This document shows positions 1 through 6,899 of a stretch of 10,134 nucleotides of DNA, one piece after another. Below the pieces are notes generated by a model that was not told the origin of the DNA, did not search any database, and worked only from the letters and a program-made list of their open reading frames with translations. The translations under genes and the position numbers were made by a program. The DNA is from Pseudolabrys sp. GTDB taxonomy: Bacteria; Pseudomonadota; Alphaproteobacteria; Rhizobiales; Xanthobacteraceae. The stretch covers positions 1-10,134 of the forward strand of contig JAQSCR010000518.1 of assembly GCA_029945495.1 (NCBI GenBank), read 5' to 3'. Every line of letters starts with the position of its first letter. The first letter of the stretch is position 1.

Positions 1-173
1 CTTTGCGCTTCCTGTAACTGGTCGGCCAGCCGCACCACCTGGCGGTTGAGCGCCTCGATTTGCTTCCATTGCGCCGCCAGCGCCTCGCTGAGGTCCTCGA
101 CGGTGCGCTCCTGATGCGCCCGGGCGATCTCCAACGTTTCGACGCGGGCCCGCAGTGTTTCGATGTCATCCAT
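1..173 (-). CDS. slyX: SlyX family protein (5' part; continues past window start)
   Basis: The first 57 residues are visible, beginning MDDIETLRARVETLE, and the frame stays open off the left edge, so the C-terminus is missing. The segment is almost entirely a charged, heptad-like helix and contains the family's HQERTVEDLSEAL block (residues 20-32), which matches the F/HQExTIExLNEvv signature of SlyX. Family members are about 70 residues, so roughly 10-20 residues are lacking. SlyX proteins are short cytoplasmic coiled coils, named after the E. coli gene next to slyD; their biochemical role is not established. The ATG at 173-171 is preceded by GGAG at a normal distance. The gene is divergent from the dihydropyrimidinase gene across an 88-base gap in which I see no convincing operator. 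Confidence 0.85.
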   Translation of the reverse strand, partial: MDDIETLRARVETLEIARAHQERTVEDLSEALAAQWKQIEALNRQVVRLADQLQEAQ

Positions 174-261
174 GGCGGTCTCCGCTCAGGTGCAATGCAA
201 CCGACCATATCGCAACTGCAGCAAAAGTCTGAAATACTGAGGACCGCGAACTGGAGCGACC

Positions 262-1695
262 ATGGCCTTCGATACCATCATCCGCGGCGGCACCGTCGCC
301 ACCGCATCCGATACTTTCGCCTGCGACGTCGGCATCATAGGCGGCAAGATCGCCGCGCTGGGCGCCGATTTGAGCGCCTCCTTGGGCGCCGCCACAGAGA
401 TCGTCGATGCCACAGGTCTCCTGGTGCTGCCCGGCGGCATCGATAGCCATGTGCATATCGCCCAGCCGTCCGGCCCCGGCATTGTCATGGCCGACGATTT
501 TGCTTCCGCGACGCGCTCGGCGGCCTTCGGCGGCAACACCATGGTCTTGCCTTTTGCCATGCAGCAGAAGGGCGAGAGCCTGCGCCAGGTGGTGAAGGAC
601 TATCACGCTTTAGCCGACGGCCAGTGCTACATCGACGTGTCGTTCCATCTCATCATCGCCGACGCTAGCGACGCCGTGCTCGGCCAGGAGCTCCCGGCCC
701 TTGTCCATGACGGCTACACCTCGTTCAAGGTGTTCATGACCTATGAGGGCCTGGCGCTGTCCGACATGGAAATGCTGAAGGTGATGAGCGTGGCGCGCGA
801 GACCGGCGCCATGGTGATGGTGCATGCCGAGAACTACGACGCCATCCGCTTTCTCACCGACCGGCTGGAGCAGGCGGGCCAAACCGGCACCAAATATCAC
901 GGCGCGTCGCGGCCGATTCCGGTCGAGCGCGAGGCAACGCACCGCGCCATCTCGCTGGCGGAATTGATCGACGTACCGATCATGATCGTGCATGTGTCGA
1001 ACCGCGAGGCGATGGACGAGATCGCGCGCGCACGCCGGCGCGGCCTGAAGATCTACGGCGAGACCTGCCCGCAATATCTGATGCTGACCGAGAGCGACAT
1101 GGACGGCCTCAACATGGAGGGCGCGAAATATGTCTGCTCGCCGCCGCCGCGCGACAAAGCGAGCCAAGTCGCGTGCTGGGAGGGCTTGCAGCAGGGCATT
1201 TTCTCGCTGTTCTCGTCCGACCACTGCCCGTTCCGCTACGACGACCCGCAAGGCAAACTGGCGCCCAAGGGCAAGACCAGTTTCCGCTGGGTGCCGAACG
1301 GCATTCCCGGCGTCGAAACGCGATTGCCGATCCTGTTTTCCGAAGGCGTCAGCAAAGGGCGGCTCACCTTGAACGAATTCGTCGCGCTGACCTCGACCAA
1401 TCACGCCAAGACCTACGGGCTTTATCCGAAGAAGGGTACGATCGCGGTCGGCTCCGACGCCGACATCGCGCTGTGGGACCCCAAGCGCCAGGTCACGATC
1501 TCGCAGACGCTGATGCACGGCGGCACCGACTACACACCTTATGAAGGCATTGCCGTCACCGGCTGGCCGGTGTCGACGATCGTGCGCGGCCAGTTCGTCG
1601 TGCGCGACGGCGAGCTGGTCGGAAAATTAGGCGGCGGCGATTATGTGCCGCGCGAGAAGTCGGAGTTGGCGAAGCCGCGCGCGGCGGCGCCCTAG
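262..1695 (+). CDS. hydA: Dihydropyrimidinase / D-hydantoinase (cyclic amidohydrolase)
   Basis: This is a 477-residue cytoplasmic amidohydrolase that opens cyclic amide rings: dihydrouracil/dihydrothymine to N-carbamoyl-beta-amino acids, or 5-substituted hydantoins to N-carbamoyl amino acids. The full binuclear metal set is visible: H63 and H65 in GGIDSHVHI, the carbamylatable lysine K156 in TSFKVFM, H188 (VHAEN), H244 (HVSN) and D320 (SSDHCPF). Likely substrate contacts are Y161, the CSPPPR loop (S293) and the NGIPGVETR segment. Length is normal for the family (about 460-490). The ATG at 262 follows GGAG with a 5-6 base spacer, and MAFDTIIRGG is the usual N-terminal beta-strand. No carbamoyl-amino-acid amidohydrolase or dihydropyrimidine dehydrogenase lies in the window, so whether it serves pyrimidine degradation or another cyclic ureide cannot be decided here. 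An allantoinase is less likely given the DHPase-type motifs. Confidence 0.93.
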   Translation: MAFDTIIRGGTVATASDTFACDVGIIGGKIAALGADLSASLGAATEIVDATGLLVLPGGIDSHVHIAQPSGPGIVMADDFASATRSAAFGGNTMVLPFAMQQKGESLRQVVKDYHALADGQCYIDVSFHLIIADASDAVLGQELPALVHDGYTSFKVFMTYEGLALSDMEMLKVMSVARETGAMVMVHAENYDAIRFLTDRLEQAGQTGTKYHGASRPIPVEREATHRAISLAELIDVPIMIVHVSNREAMDEIARARRRGLKIYGETCPQYLMLTESDMDGLNMEGAKYVCSPPPRDKASQVACWEGLQQGIFSLFSSDHCPFRYDDPQGKLAPKGKTSFRWVPNGIPGVETRLPILFSEGVSKGRLTLNEFVALTSTNHAKTYGLYPKKGTIAVGSDADIALWDPKRQVTISQTLMHGGTDYTPYEGIAVTGWPVSTIVRGQFVVRDGELVGKLGGGDYVPREKSELAKPRAAAP

Positions 1696-1788
1696 CCATT
1701 CATCGCGGGCGGAAAACCCCGGCAGCGTGCGGCGTTTACTCTCCTGCCCCCATGGCGTAGCCTACGGTCTGACACCGAGGGGCAACCG

Positions 1789-2718
1789 ATGGACAATTTT
1801 TTCCTTTTCACCGCCGTGCTTGTCCTGGCGGTGTTCCTCACGCTCTATTTCGCGGTCAAGACCGTGCCGCAAGGCTCGCAATGGACCGTCGAACGATTTG
1901 GCCGCTATCACAAGTCGCTGTATCCCGGCCTCAACTTGATCGTCCCGTTCATCGACCTCATCGGCCGCAAGATCAACGTCCAGGAATCGGTGCTGGAAAT
2001 CCCGAGCCAGCCGGTTATCACCAAAGACAACGCCTCCGTCATCGTCGATGGCGTCGTGTTCTTTCAGATACTGGACGCGGCGAAAGCGGCCTATGAGGTG
2101 CAGAACCTCGAACAGGCCATCGTCAATATTTCGATGACCAATATCCGCACCGCCATCGGCGCGCTCGACCTCGATGAAACCCTGTCGAAGCGCGACGAGA
2201 TCAATCACCGCCTGCTGCAGGTGCTCGATGCGGCCACCCATCCATGGGGCACGAAAATCACCCGCGTCGAGCTCAAGGACATCCGGCCGCCGGAAGATGT
2301 CGTCGCCTCGATGGCCAAGCAGTTGACCGCCGAGCGCGAGAAACGCGCCGCGGTGTTGCAGGCCGAAGGCATCAAGCAGTCGGAAATCCTCAAGGCCGAA
2401 GGCGAAAAGCAGTCGCAAATTCTGGCGGCCGAAGGCCGGCTGGTCGCCGCCACCAAGGATGCCGAAGCGCGCGAGCGCCTGGCGTCGGCGGAAGCGATGG
2501 CGACCAAGGTGGTGTCGGCGGCGGTCGAGGGCGGCAACGTCCAGGCGCTCAACTATTTCATCGCGCAGAAATACGTCGAGGCCGTACAGGCGATCGGGCA
2601 ATCGCCAAATTCCAAGCTGGTGCTGATGCCGATGGAAACCAGCGGGCTGGTCAACACCATCGCCGGCATCGCCGAAATCGCCAAGGACAGCCTGGCGCAG
2701 GTAGCGAAGAAAAGTTAA
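1789..2718 (+). CDS. qmcA: SPFH/Band 7 membrane protein, QmcA-like
   Basis: A 309-residue stomatin/prohibitin-type protein. A single N-terminal membrane helix (about residues 3-24) is followed by the SPFH domain (about 25-185), with the typical VPQGSQWTVERFGRY entry and the PGLNLIVPFID segment. A long charged helix (about 190-245) follows, with AEG/KQ-rich repeats predicted to form a coiled coil, and then a conserved C-terminal segment. In E. coli the QmcA/YbbK class forms large ring oligomers in the inner membrane and is linked to FtsH-type quality control and lipid microdomains. The ATG follows a GAGGGG ribosome site. It is 9 bases upstream of an NfeD gene, the standard partner of this subfamily, which strengthens the call. 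A 93-base gap separates it from the hydantoinase gene, so it may be transcribed separately. Confidence 0.93.
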   Translation: MDNFFLFTAVLVLAVFLTLYFAVKTVPQGSQWTVERFGRYHKSLYPGLNLIVPFIDLIGRKINVQESVLEIPSQPVITKDNASVIVDGVVFFQILDAAKAAYEVQNLEQAIVNISMTNIRTAIGALDLDETLSKRDEINHRLLQVLDAATHPWGTKITRVELKDIRPPEDVVASMAKQLTAEREKRAAVLQAEGIKQSEILKAEGEKQSQILAAEGRLVAATKDAEARERLASAEAMATKVVSAAVEGGNVQALNYFIAQKYVEAVQAIGQSPNSKLVLMPMETSGLVNTIAGIAEIAKDSLAQVAKKS

Positions 2719-2727
2719 GGGCCTGAC

Positions 2728-3156
2728 ATGAACCCGTGGCTCTGGGCTATTGGCGCGGTGATTGCCGCAGTGCTGGAAATCGTCGTGCCCGGCGCCTATC
2801 TGATCTGGATCGCGGCCGGCGCCGCGATAACCGCCTTGGCCTGCTTTGCCTTCGCCCTCGCATTGACGACGCAGCTCATCGTTTTCATCGTTGCCAGCAG
2901 CGTCGCCTGCGTCGCCGGCTACTTCGTCTATCAACGGCTGATCACGCCGGCCGCGGGCGCCGCAGCGCTCAATCAACGCGGCCTGGAAATGATCGGCGCG
3001 CATGGCGTCATTTTCGAAGCGGTCGTCAACGGACAAGGCAAAGTCAGTCTCGGCGACAGCGTCTGGATCGCCGAAGGTCCGGACATGCCGGCAGGCTCCG
3101 CCGTCGTCGTGACCGGCCTGCGCGGGACGATCGTTATCGTTGCACCGCGTCACTGA
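2728..3156 (+). CDS. NfeD family membrane protein
   Basis: A 142-residue protein of the short NfeD (NfeD1b/YbbK-partner) class. The N-terminal half is strongly hydrophobic, with two to three membrane segments (about residues 5-25, 27-46 and 49-68). The remainder (about 85-140) is the soluble OB-fold domain, recognised by NGQGKVSLGDSVWIA and the closing VVVTGLRGTIVIV strands. NfeD proteins associate with SPFH proteins of the same operon and are thought to bind or stabilise them. The start is 9 bases after the qmcA stop, behind an AAGGG site, so translation is probably coupled to qmcA. It lacks the ClpP-like serine protease domain of long NfeD proteins. Confidence 0.92.
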   Translation: MNPWLWAIGAVIAAVLEIVVPGAYLIWIAAGAAITALACFAFALALTTQLIVFIVASSVACVAGYFVYQRLITPAAGAAALNQRGLEMIGAHGVIFEAVVNGQGKVSLGDSVWIAEGPDMPAGSAVVVTGLRGTIVIVAPRH

Positions 3157-3172
3157 CCATGAGGGCTACCCA

Positions 3173-3460
3173 ATGAGCGCTTATGTCATTTTCGACGTTG
3201 ATATCCGCGACCCGGCGAAATATCAGGAATTCATGAGCGGCGTGAAGCCGGCTTTGGAAGCGGCGGGCTGCAAATATCTGGCGCGCGGCGGCGCGCACAA
3301 GGTCTACGAAGGCGACTGGGAGCCGCGCCGCATTGTGCTGCTCGAATTCCCCTCTCTCGCGGCGTGGGAAGAATTCTACAACGGACCGACCTATCGAGGC
3401 CTCAAGGCCATTCGCGATGCGTGCAGCGAAGCCCGGCTGGTCGGCGTCGAAGGGCTGTAA
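3173..3460 (+). CDS. DUF1330 domain protein
   Basis: A 95-residue cytoplasmic protein of the DUF1330 family, which has a dimeric alpha/beta-barrel (ferredoxin-like) fold. Diagnostic stretches are YVIFDVDIRDPAKYQEF near the N-terminus, then the YLARGG turn, the EGDWEPRRIVLLEFPS block and the FYNGPTYRGLK segment. The biochemical function of DUF1330 is not established. I chose the ATG at 3173 because it follows GAGGG at 7 bases and gives the family's usual N-terminus. An in-frame ATG at 3140 would add 11 unrelated residues and overlap nfeD. It lies 16 bases behind nfeD and 16 before the reductase gene, compatible with one transcript. Confidence 0.9.
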   Translation: MSAYVIFDVDIRDPAKYQEFMSGVKPALEAAGCKYLARGGAHKVYEGDWEPRRIVLLEFPSLAAWEEFYNGPTYRGLKAIRDACSEARLVGVEGL

Positions 3461-3476
3461 CGGGGAAAGCGCGGCC

Positions 3477-4481
3477 ATGCCGATCAATCGTCAGGTTCGC
3501 CTCAAGTCGCGTCCCAACGGCATTCCGCAGGCGGAGCATTTCGAGATCGTCGATGCGGCGGTGCCGGAACTGAGCGACCGGCAATTCCTGGTGCGCAACG
3601 AATTCCTTTCGGTCGAGCCGGCGATGCGCGGCTGGGTGTCGGCGGTCGCCAATTACGCGACGCCGGTCGGCATCGGCGAGACGATGCGCTCGTTCTCGGC
3701 CGGCACCGTCATTGCCTCGCGTCATCCGGGCTACGCCGAGGGCGACAAGGTGATGGGCATGCTCGGCTGGCAGCATTATGCCATCTCGGACGGCAGCAAC
3801 GTCACGCGCAAGGTGATGGAGCAGGATTTACCGCTGTCGCTGTCGCTCGGCGTGCTCGGCCTCAATGGCGTCACCGCCTATTTCGCGTTGCTGGAACTCG
3901 GCCTGCCTCGGCCGGGCGATACCGTTGTGGTTTCCACCGCCGCCGGTTCGGTCGGCTCGGCGGTCGGACAGATTGCGAAACTGATGGGCTGCCGCACGGT
4001 CGGCATCACCGGCGGCGCAGCGAAGATGAAACTCTGCCGCGACGAATTCGGCTACGACGAAGCCATCGACTACAAAACCGGGGACGTTGGCGCGGCGCTG
4101 AAGGCTACCTGCCCGCGCGGCATAGACGTCTATTTCGACAATACCGCGGGATCGATCAGCGACACCGCGCTGGCGCAGCTCGCGGTCGGCGCGCGCATCG
4201 TCATTTGCGGCACCGCGTCGGTGGCGTCATGGGACCCGCCGCCGCAAGGGCCGCGCGTCGAGCGGCACATGCTGGTCAAGCGCGCGCGCATGAGCGGCTT
4301 TCTGGTGTTCGACTACGCACACCGTTACGAAGAAGCGGTGGCGCGGCTGGCGGCCTGGGTGCGCGAGGGCAAGTTGCGCTACCGCGAGGATATCCTCGAT
4401 GGGATCGAGCAGGCGCCCGGCGCGATTGCCGAATTGTATCGCGGCGAGAACCTCGGCAAGCGGCTGATCAGGGTGGACTAA
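3477..4481 (+). CDS. NADP-dependent medium-chain reductase, CurA/prostaglandin-reductase type
   Basis: A 334-residue zinc-independent medium-chain dehydrogenase/reductase of the leukotriene B4 12-hydroxydehydrogenase / CurA group, which reduces C=C bonds of alpha,beta-unsaturated ketones and aldehydes with NADPH. The N-terminus carries the family's RPNGIPQAEHF stretch. The catalytic domain has SVEPAMRGWVS (residues near 40-50). The Rossmann fold starts at STAAGSVGSAVGQIAKLMGC (153-172), and GLNGVTAYFAL lies just before it. Cysteine zinc ligands are absent, as expected for this branch. Length fits (CurA is about 345). The ATG at 3477 follows GGGGAAAG at 7 bases; an upstream in-frame ATG inside the DUF1330 gene has no support. 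The natural substrate cannot be told from sequence; detoxification of reactive enones is the usual inference. Confidence 0.9.
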   Translation: MPINRQVRLKSRPNGIPQAEHFEIVDAAVPELSDRQFLVRNEFLSVEPAMRGWVSAVANYATPVGIGETMRSFSAGTVIASRHPGYAEGDKVMGMLGWQHYAISDGSNVTRKVMEQDLPLSLSLGVLGLNGVTAYFALLELGLPRPGDTVVVSTAAGSVGSAVGQIAKLMGCRTVGITGGAAKMKLCRDEFGYDEAIDYKTGDVGAALKATCPRGIDVYFDNTAGSISDTALAQLAVGARIVICGTASVASWDPPPQGPRVERHMLVKRARMSGFLVFDYAHRYEEAVARLAAWVREGKLRYREDILDGIEQAPGAIAELYRGENLGKRLIRVD

Positions 4482-4501
4482 CAGAAACACAACCTGAACA
4501 A

Positions 4502-4530
4502 TTGACAGCAAGCATAGGTTGCCGGACAAT
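4502..4530 (+). promoter_or_regulatory. Sigma70-like promoter for the cysteine-rich protein gene
   Basis: A perfect -35 hexamer TTGACA (4502-4507) is followed by a 17-base spacer and GACAAT (4525-4530), which matches 4 of 6 positions of TATAAT, including the conserved second A and last T. The implied start site is near 4537, giving a leader of about 20 bases with the GAGGG ribosome site at 4543-4547. The site sits in the 75-base gap after the reductase gene. Confidence 0.55.
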
Positions 4531-4556
4531 TAGCCTCGGATGCGAGGGCTAGCTCT

Positions 4557-4940
4557 ATGCGCAAACGATTGTTCTTTTTTCTAGCGATTATTTCTCTTGT
4601 CGCCTCGATCACACCATCGACTGCACAACAGAGGCCGGCGCCAGGCAAATGCGCCGAAACCGCCGGCTACATCACCTGCGAAGCATTTTGTACGAAATAT
4701 CGAGTCAAGTCGCAACGTGAGGTCTGTCTGCGCACTCATCCGCGAAGTTGCATGAATCTATATGCAAGCCTGAGCTATTGCGTTCGGGATCAATGCAACA
4801 CCGGCCAGATTATGTGCAAGGACTGGTGCGCGACGTATCGGAATAAAGATCAGCAAGAGAGTTGCTTGCGAAACGGCGCGCGTAGCTGTTTGGGAAAATA
4901 CGGCAGCCTTACGGTTTGCGTAGGAGACGGGCCCAACTGA
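4557..4940 (+). CDS. Exported small protein with two tandem six-cysteine repeats
   Basis: A 127-residue protein I do not recognise as a named family. Residues 1-23 form a clear Sec signal peptide: MRKR, a hydrophobic core with FFF, and an STA site giving cleavage before Q24. The mature part is two tandem units. Unit 1 (C32-C75) has cysteines at 32, 41, 45, 57, 65 and 75. Unit 2 (C80-C121) has them at 80, 87, 91, 103, 111 and 121. After the first cysteine of each unit the spacing is identical: x3, x11, x7, x9. Both share CLR..xRSC and YxSL before the last cysteine. Twelve cysteines and none unpaired suggest six disulfides in the periplasm or outside the cell. The gene is AT-richer than its neighbours and uses codons such as CTA, TTA, AGG and AGT. 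It has its own promoter and a GAGGG site 8 bases from ATG. The function is unknown; a stable binding, inhibitor or envelope protein is conceivable. Confidence 0.85.
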   Translation: MRKRLFFFLAIISLVASITPSTAQQRPAPGKCAETAGYITCEAFCTKYRVKSQREVCLRTHPRSCMNLYASLSYCVRDQCNTGQIMCKDWCATYRNKDQQESCLRNGARSCLGKYGSLTVCVGDGPN

Positions 4941-4957
4941 AGCCTCGCTGGACGGAT

Positions 4958-5005
4958 AGCCGTGTTGCCATCACCGCGCAAACGCAGTTGATGACAACAC
5001 GGGCT
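4958..5005. terminator. Long hairpin between convergent genes (probable bidirectional terminator)
   Basis: CCGTGTTGCCATCA (4960-4973) pairs with TGATGACAACACGG (4989-5002) with one mismatch over 14 positions. The loop has 15 bases, and two further pairs form past a one-base bulge. It fills the 70-base gap between the cysteine-rich gene and the convergent scoB. Neither side shows a real T-run, so intrinsic termination would be weak; an RNA-stabilising or Rho-assisted 3' end is equally possible. Confidence 0.5.
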
Positions 5006-5010
5006 TACCG

Positions 5011-5676
5011 CTAATGCTTCAGCTTCGCATCGACCTTGAACTTGGCCTCGGTCTTTTGCGTGATCTCGTCGAGCGTCACGTCGGGCGCCAGCTCGATCAA
5101 GGTCATGCCGCTGCCTTTGCGGTCGATGGTGAAGACGCCGAGATCGGTGATCACCATGTCGACCACCCCTGCCCCGGTGAGCGGCAGGTTGCACTTGTGC
5201 AACAGCTTGCGGTCGATCGAGCCGTCCTTGGCCTTGGCGGTGTGCTCCATGATCACCACCACCTTCTTGACGCCGGCGACCAGATCCATGGCGCCGCCCA
5301 TGCCCTTGACCATCTTGCCGGGGATCATCCAGTTGGCAAGATCGCCGTTCTCCGCCACCTGCATGGCGCCGAGAAGCGCGATGTCGATGTGGCCGCCGCG
5401 GATCATCGCGAATGAATCGGCCGAGGAGAAAAAGCTGGTGGTCGGGATTTCAGTGACGGTCTGCTTGCCGGCATTGATCAGGTCCGGGTCCTCGTCGCCC
5501 TCATAAGGGAACGGGCCGAAGCCGAGCATGCCATTCTCGCTCTGCAGCTGAACGCTCATGCCGTCGGGAATGTAGTTCGACACCAACGTCGGAATGCCGA
5601 TGCCGAGATTGACGTAAAAGCCGTCGCGCAATTCCTTGGCGGCGCGTTCGGCCATCTGATCGCGGGTCCAGGGCAT
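5011..5676 (-). CDS. scoB: 3-oxoacid CoA-transferase subunit B
   Basis: The 221-residue beta subunit of a family I CoA-transferase (succinyl-CoA:3-ketoacid type), which moves CoA from succinyl-CoA to acetoacetate or a similar 3-oxoacid. The catalytic glutamate that forms the glutamyl-CoA thioester is E47 in the QSENGMLG motif. Other family blocks are NLGIGIPTLVSNY (23-35), GGHIDIALLGAMQV and the GAGVVDMVITDLGVF segment. Length is standard (about 210-225). The ATG lies 2 bases past the scoA stop and behind a strong AGGAGGT site, so both subunits should be made in step. An acetate or butyrate CoA-transferase (AtoA-like) is the main alternative. The pair ends convergently with the cysteine-rich gene. 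Confidence 0.93.
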   Translation of the reverse strand: MPWTRDQMAERAAKELRDGFYVNLGIGIPTLVSNYIPDGMSVQLQSENGMLGFGPFPYEGDEDPDLINAGKQTVTEIPTTSFFSSADSFAMIRGGHIDIALLGAMQVAENGDLANWMIPGKMVKGMGGAMDLVAGVKKVVVIMEHTAKAKDGSIDRKLLHKCNLPLTGAGVVDMVITDLGVFTIDRKGSGMTLIELAPDVTLDEITQKTEAKFKVDAKLKH

Positions 5677-5678
5677 GA

Positions 5679-6407
5679 TTAAACCTCCTCACCGGTGGCG
5701 GCGGCGGGGACGCGCTTGCGCACCGTGCGTTGCTCGATGTGTTTCTTCGCATCCGGAACGTGAATGATACGCTGCACGAAAACGCCCGGGGTGATGATGT
5801 GGTCGGGATTGATCTCGCCCGGACGGACGAGATGCTCGACCTCGGCGACGGTGACCTTGCCGCAGGTCGCCATCATCGGATTGAAGTTACGCGCAGTCTT
5901 GCGATAGACCAGATTGCCTTCGTGATCGCCCATCCAGGCGTGCACGATGGCGAGATCGGCAACGATGCCGCGCTCCATGATGTATTTCTCGCCGTCGAAC
6001 TCGCGCTCTTCCTTGCCCTTGGCGATATCGGTGCCGGCGCCGGTGCGGGTGAAGAAGGCGGGAATGCCGGCGCCGCCGGCGCGCAGCCGCTCGGCCAAGG
6101 TGCCCTGCGGGTTGAATTCGATTTCCAGTTCGCCGGCGAGGTATTGCTGGGCGAACAGCTTGTTCTCGCCGACATAGGACGCGATCATTTTCTTGACCTG
6201 CCGCGTCTCCAGCAGCAGGCCAAGGCCGGCGCCGTCGACGCCGGCATTGTTCGAAGCGACCGTGAGATTCTTCACGCCGCTGTCGCGGATCGCCATGATC
6301 AGCACTTCCGGAATGCCGCACAGACCGAAACCGCCGCATGCGATCAACATTCCGTCCTTGAGGACGCCAGCGAGCGCCTTGGCGGCGTCGGGATAGACCT
6401 TCTTCAT
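5679..6407 (-). CDS. scoA: 3-oxoacid CoA-transferase subunit A
   Basis: The 242-residue alpha subunit of the same enzyme, forming the CoA-binding half. The family signature GGFGLCGIPE is at residues 25-34, followed by ASNNAG (51-56) and GENK (80-83). The GAGGAGIPAFFTRTG and MATCGKVTVAEVEHLV blocks are also present. Length matches ScoA/AtoD-type subunits (about 230-245). The chosen ATG has AGGA upstream at a normal spacing and gives the usual MKKVYPDAAKAL N-terminus. Translation couples to scoB. Likely roles are ketone-body use or turnover of polyhydroxybutyrate-derived acetoacetate; the neighbours do not settle this. Confidence 0.94.
   Translation of the reverse strand: MKKVYPDAAKALAGVLKDGMLIACGGFGLCGIPEVLIMAIRDSGVKNLTVASNNAGVDGAGLGLLLETRQVKKMIASYVGENKLFAQQYLAGELEIEFNPQGTLAERLRAGGAGIPAFFTRTGAGTDIAKGKEEREFDGEKYIMERGIVADLAIVHAWMGDHEGNLVYRKTARNFNPMMATCGKVTVAEVEHLVRPGEINPDHIITPGVFVQRIIHVPDAKKHIEQRTVRKRVPAAATGEEV
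5683..5689 (-). promoter_or_regulatory. Ribosome binding site of scoB inside the scoA 3' end
   Basis: On the minus strand AGGAGGT, a near-perfect anti-16S match, lies 6 bases before the scoB ATG. It is formed by the last codons of scoA (Glu-Glu-Val). It fixes the scoB start and supports coupled translation of the two subunits. Confidence 0.75.
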
Positions 6408-6440
6408 AATTTTCCTGCCAATTCCCCGGTTCTTCAGGTT

Positions 6441-6474
6441 TCTATATGGACTTTAGCGCAAGCGAAAGGTCAAG
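6441..6474 (-). promoter_or_regulatory. Possible promoter of scoAB
   Basis: On the minus strand CTTGAC (6474-6469) matches the alphaproteobacterial -35 consensus. CCATAT/TATAGA sequence (6449-6441) downstream resembles a -10 box. The spacer is 19 bases to CCATAT and 21 to TATAGA (from TTGACC), longer than ideal, so this is only a candidate. A start near 6435 would give a leader of about 30 bases before the scoA ATG. Confidence 0.3.
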
Positions 6475-6501
6475 AAGCGGCCAACGTAAGCCGCCGATTG
6501 C

Positions 6502-6810
6502 CTATTGCGGCGGCGGCGTAATGTCACGCACGGGATTGCGCGGCCGTACCGGTGCTTCCGGCGCCGCCGGTGCAACCGACGCGGGCGCCGTCACCGAGCT
6601 TGCGGGGCCGGCGAGCCGGGTCGGCAGCGGCAGGCCGTGCGGATAATAGGTCCAGGCGACGAACAGCGCCGCGAACAGGATCGCCGACACGACGGCGGCG
6701 CTGCCGCGGCTGGCGAAGGACACCAGATTGCCGATGCCGCTGGCGACGAAAGCCAGCACGGCCAGCACCATCACATAGAGCCAGTCCACCTGGGCAAGAT
6801 CGATCGGCAT
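6502..6810 (-). CDS. Small two-helix membrane protein with Pro/Ala-rich tail (hypothetical)
   Basis: A 102-residue protein I cannot assign to a named family. Two hydrophobic segments (about residues 11-32 and 38-56) are separated by a short SFASRG turn, which suggests a helical hairpin in the inner membrane. From about residue 57 the protein is rich in Pro and Ala, has no predicted fold and ends in PPPQ. I prefer the ATG at 6810 (MPIDLAQ) because AAAGGA lies about 8 bases before it. The ATG at 6819 would add MTT but has that same AAAGG directly abutting its start codon. It lies on the same strand as scoAB, about 95 bases upstream, but scoAB probably has its own promoter. The opposite side faces the dehydrogenase gene divergently. 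Confidence 0.7.
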   Translation of the reverse strand: MPIDLAQVDWLYVMVLAVLAFVASGIGNLVSFASRGSAAVVSAILFAALFVAWTYYPHGLPLPTRLAGPASSVTAPASVAPAAPEAPVRPRNPVRDITPPPQ

Positions 6811-6899
6811 GGTCGTCATCCTTTATCGCAAAGCCGGGCCGCCCCCGGCGCCATGTTAGCGCAGACCCGCGATGTGGGTCACCTATTTGATTTCAAAGG

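Noticed and set aside
174..261. Possible divergent promoters or operator between slyX and the dihydropyrimidinase gene
   Set aside because: Promoters must exist nearby, but I could not find a -35/-10 pair or a palindrome good enough to place them.
610..1518. 302-codon open frame on the minus strand within the dihydropyrimidinase gene
   Set aside because: Antisense shadow of a gene with all catalytic motifs; its translation shows no recognisable domain.
1674..1685. Perfect 12-base palindrome GCCGCGCGCGGC at the end of the dihydropyrimidinase gene
   Set aside because: It encodes the Pro-Arg-Ala-Ala tail and is what GC-rich Ala/Arg codons produce; no T-run follows, so it is not a convincing terminator.
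1762..3153. 463-codon open frame on the minus strand, antisense to qmcA and nfeD
   Set aside because: It spans two well-supported genes, has no family motif, and is rich in Arg, Asp, Gly and His as expected from the complement of GC-biased codons.
3140..3172. Upstream ATG extending the DUF1330 protein by 11 residues
   Set aside because: It would overlap the nfeD end and lacks a ribosome site, while 3173 has GAGGG at 7 bases and gives the family N-terminus.
5730..6521. 263-codon plus-strand frame opposite scoA
   Set aside because: scoA carries the complete CoA-transferase signature on the other strand; this frame has no motif and runs past the scoA start into the intergenic region.
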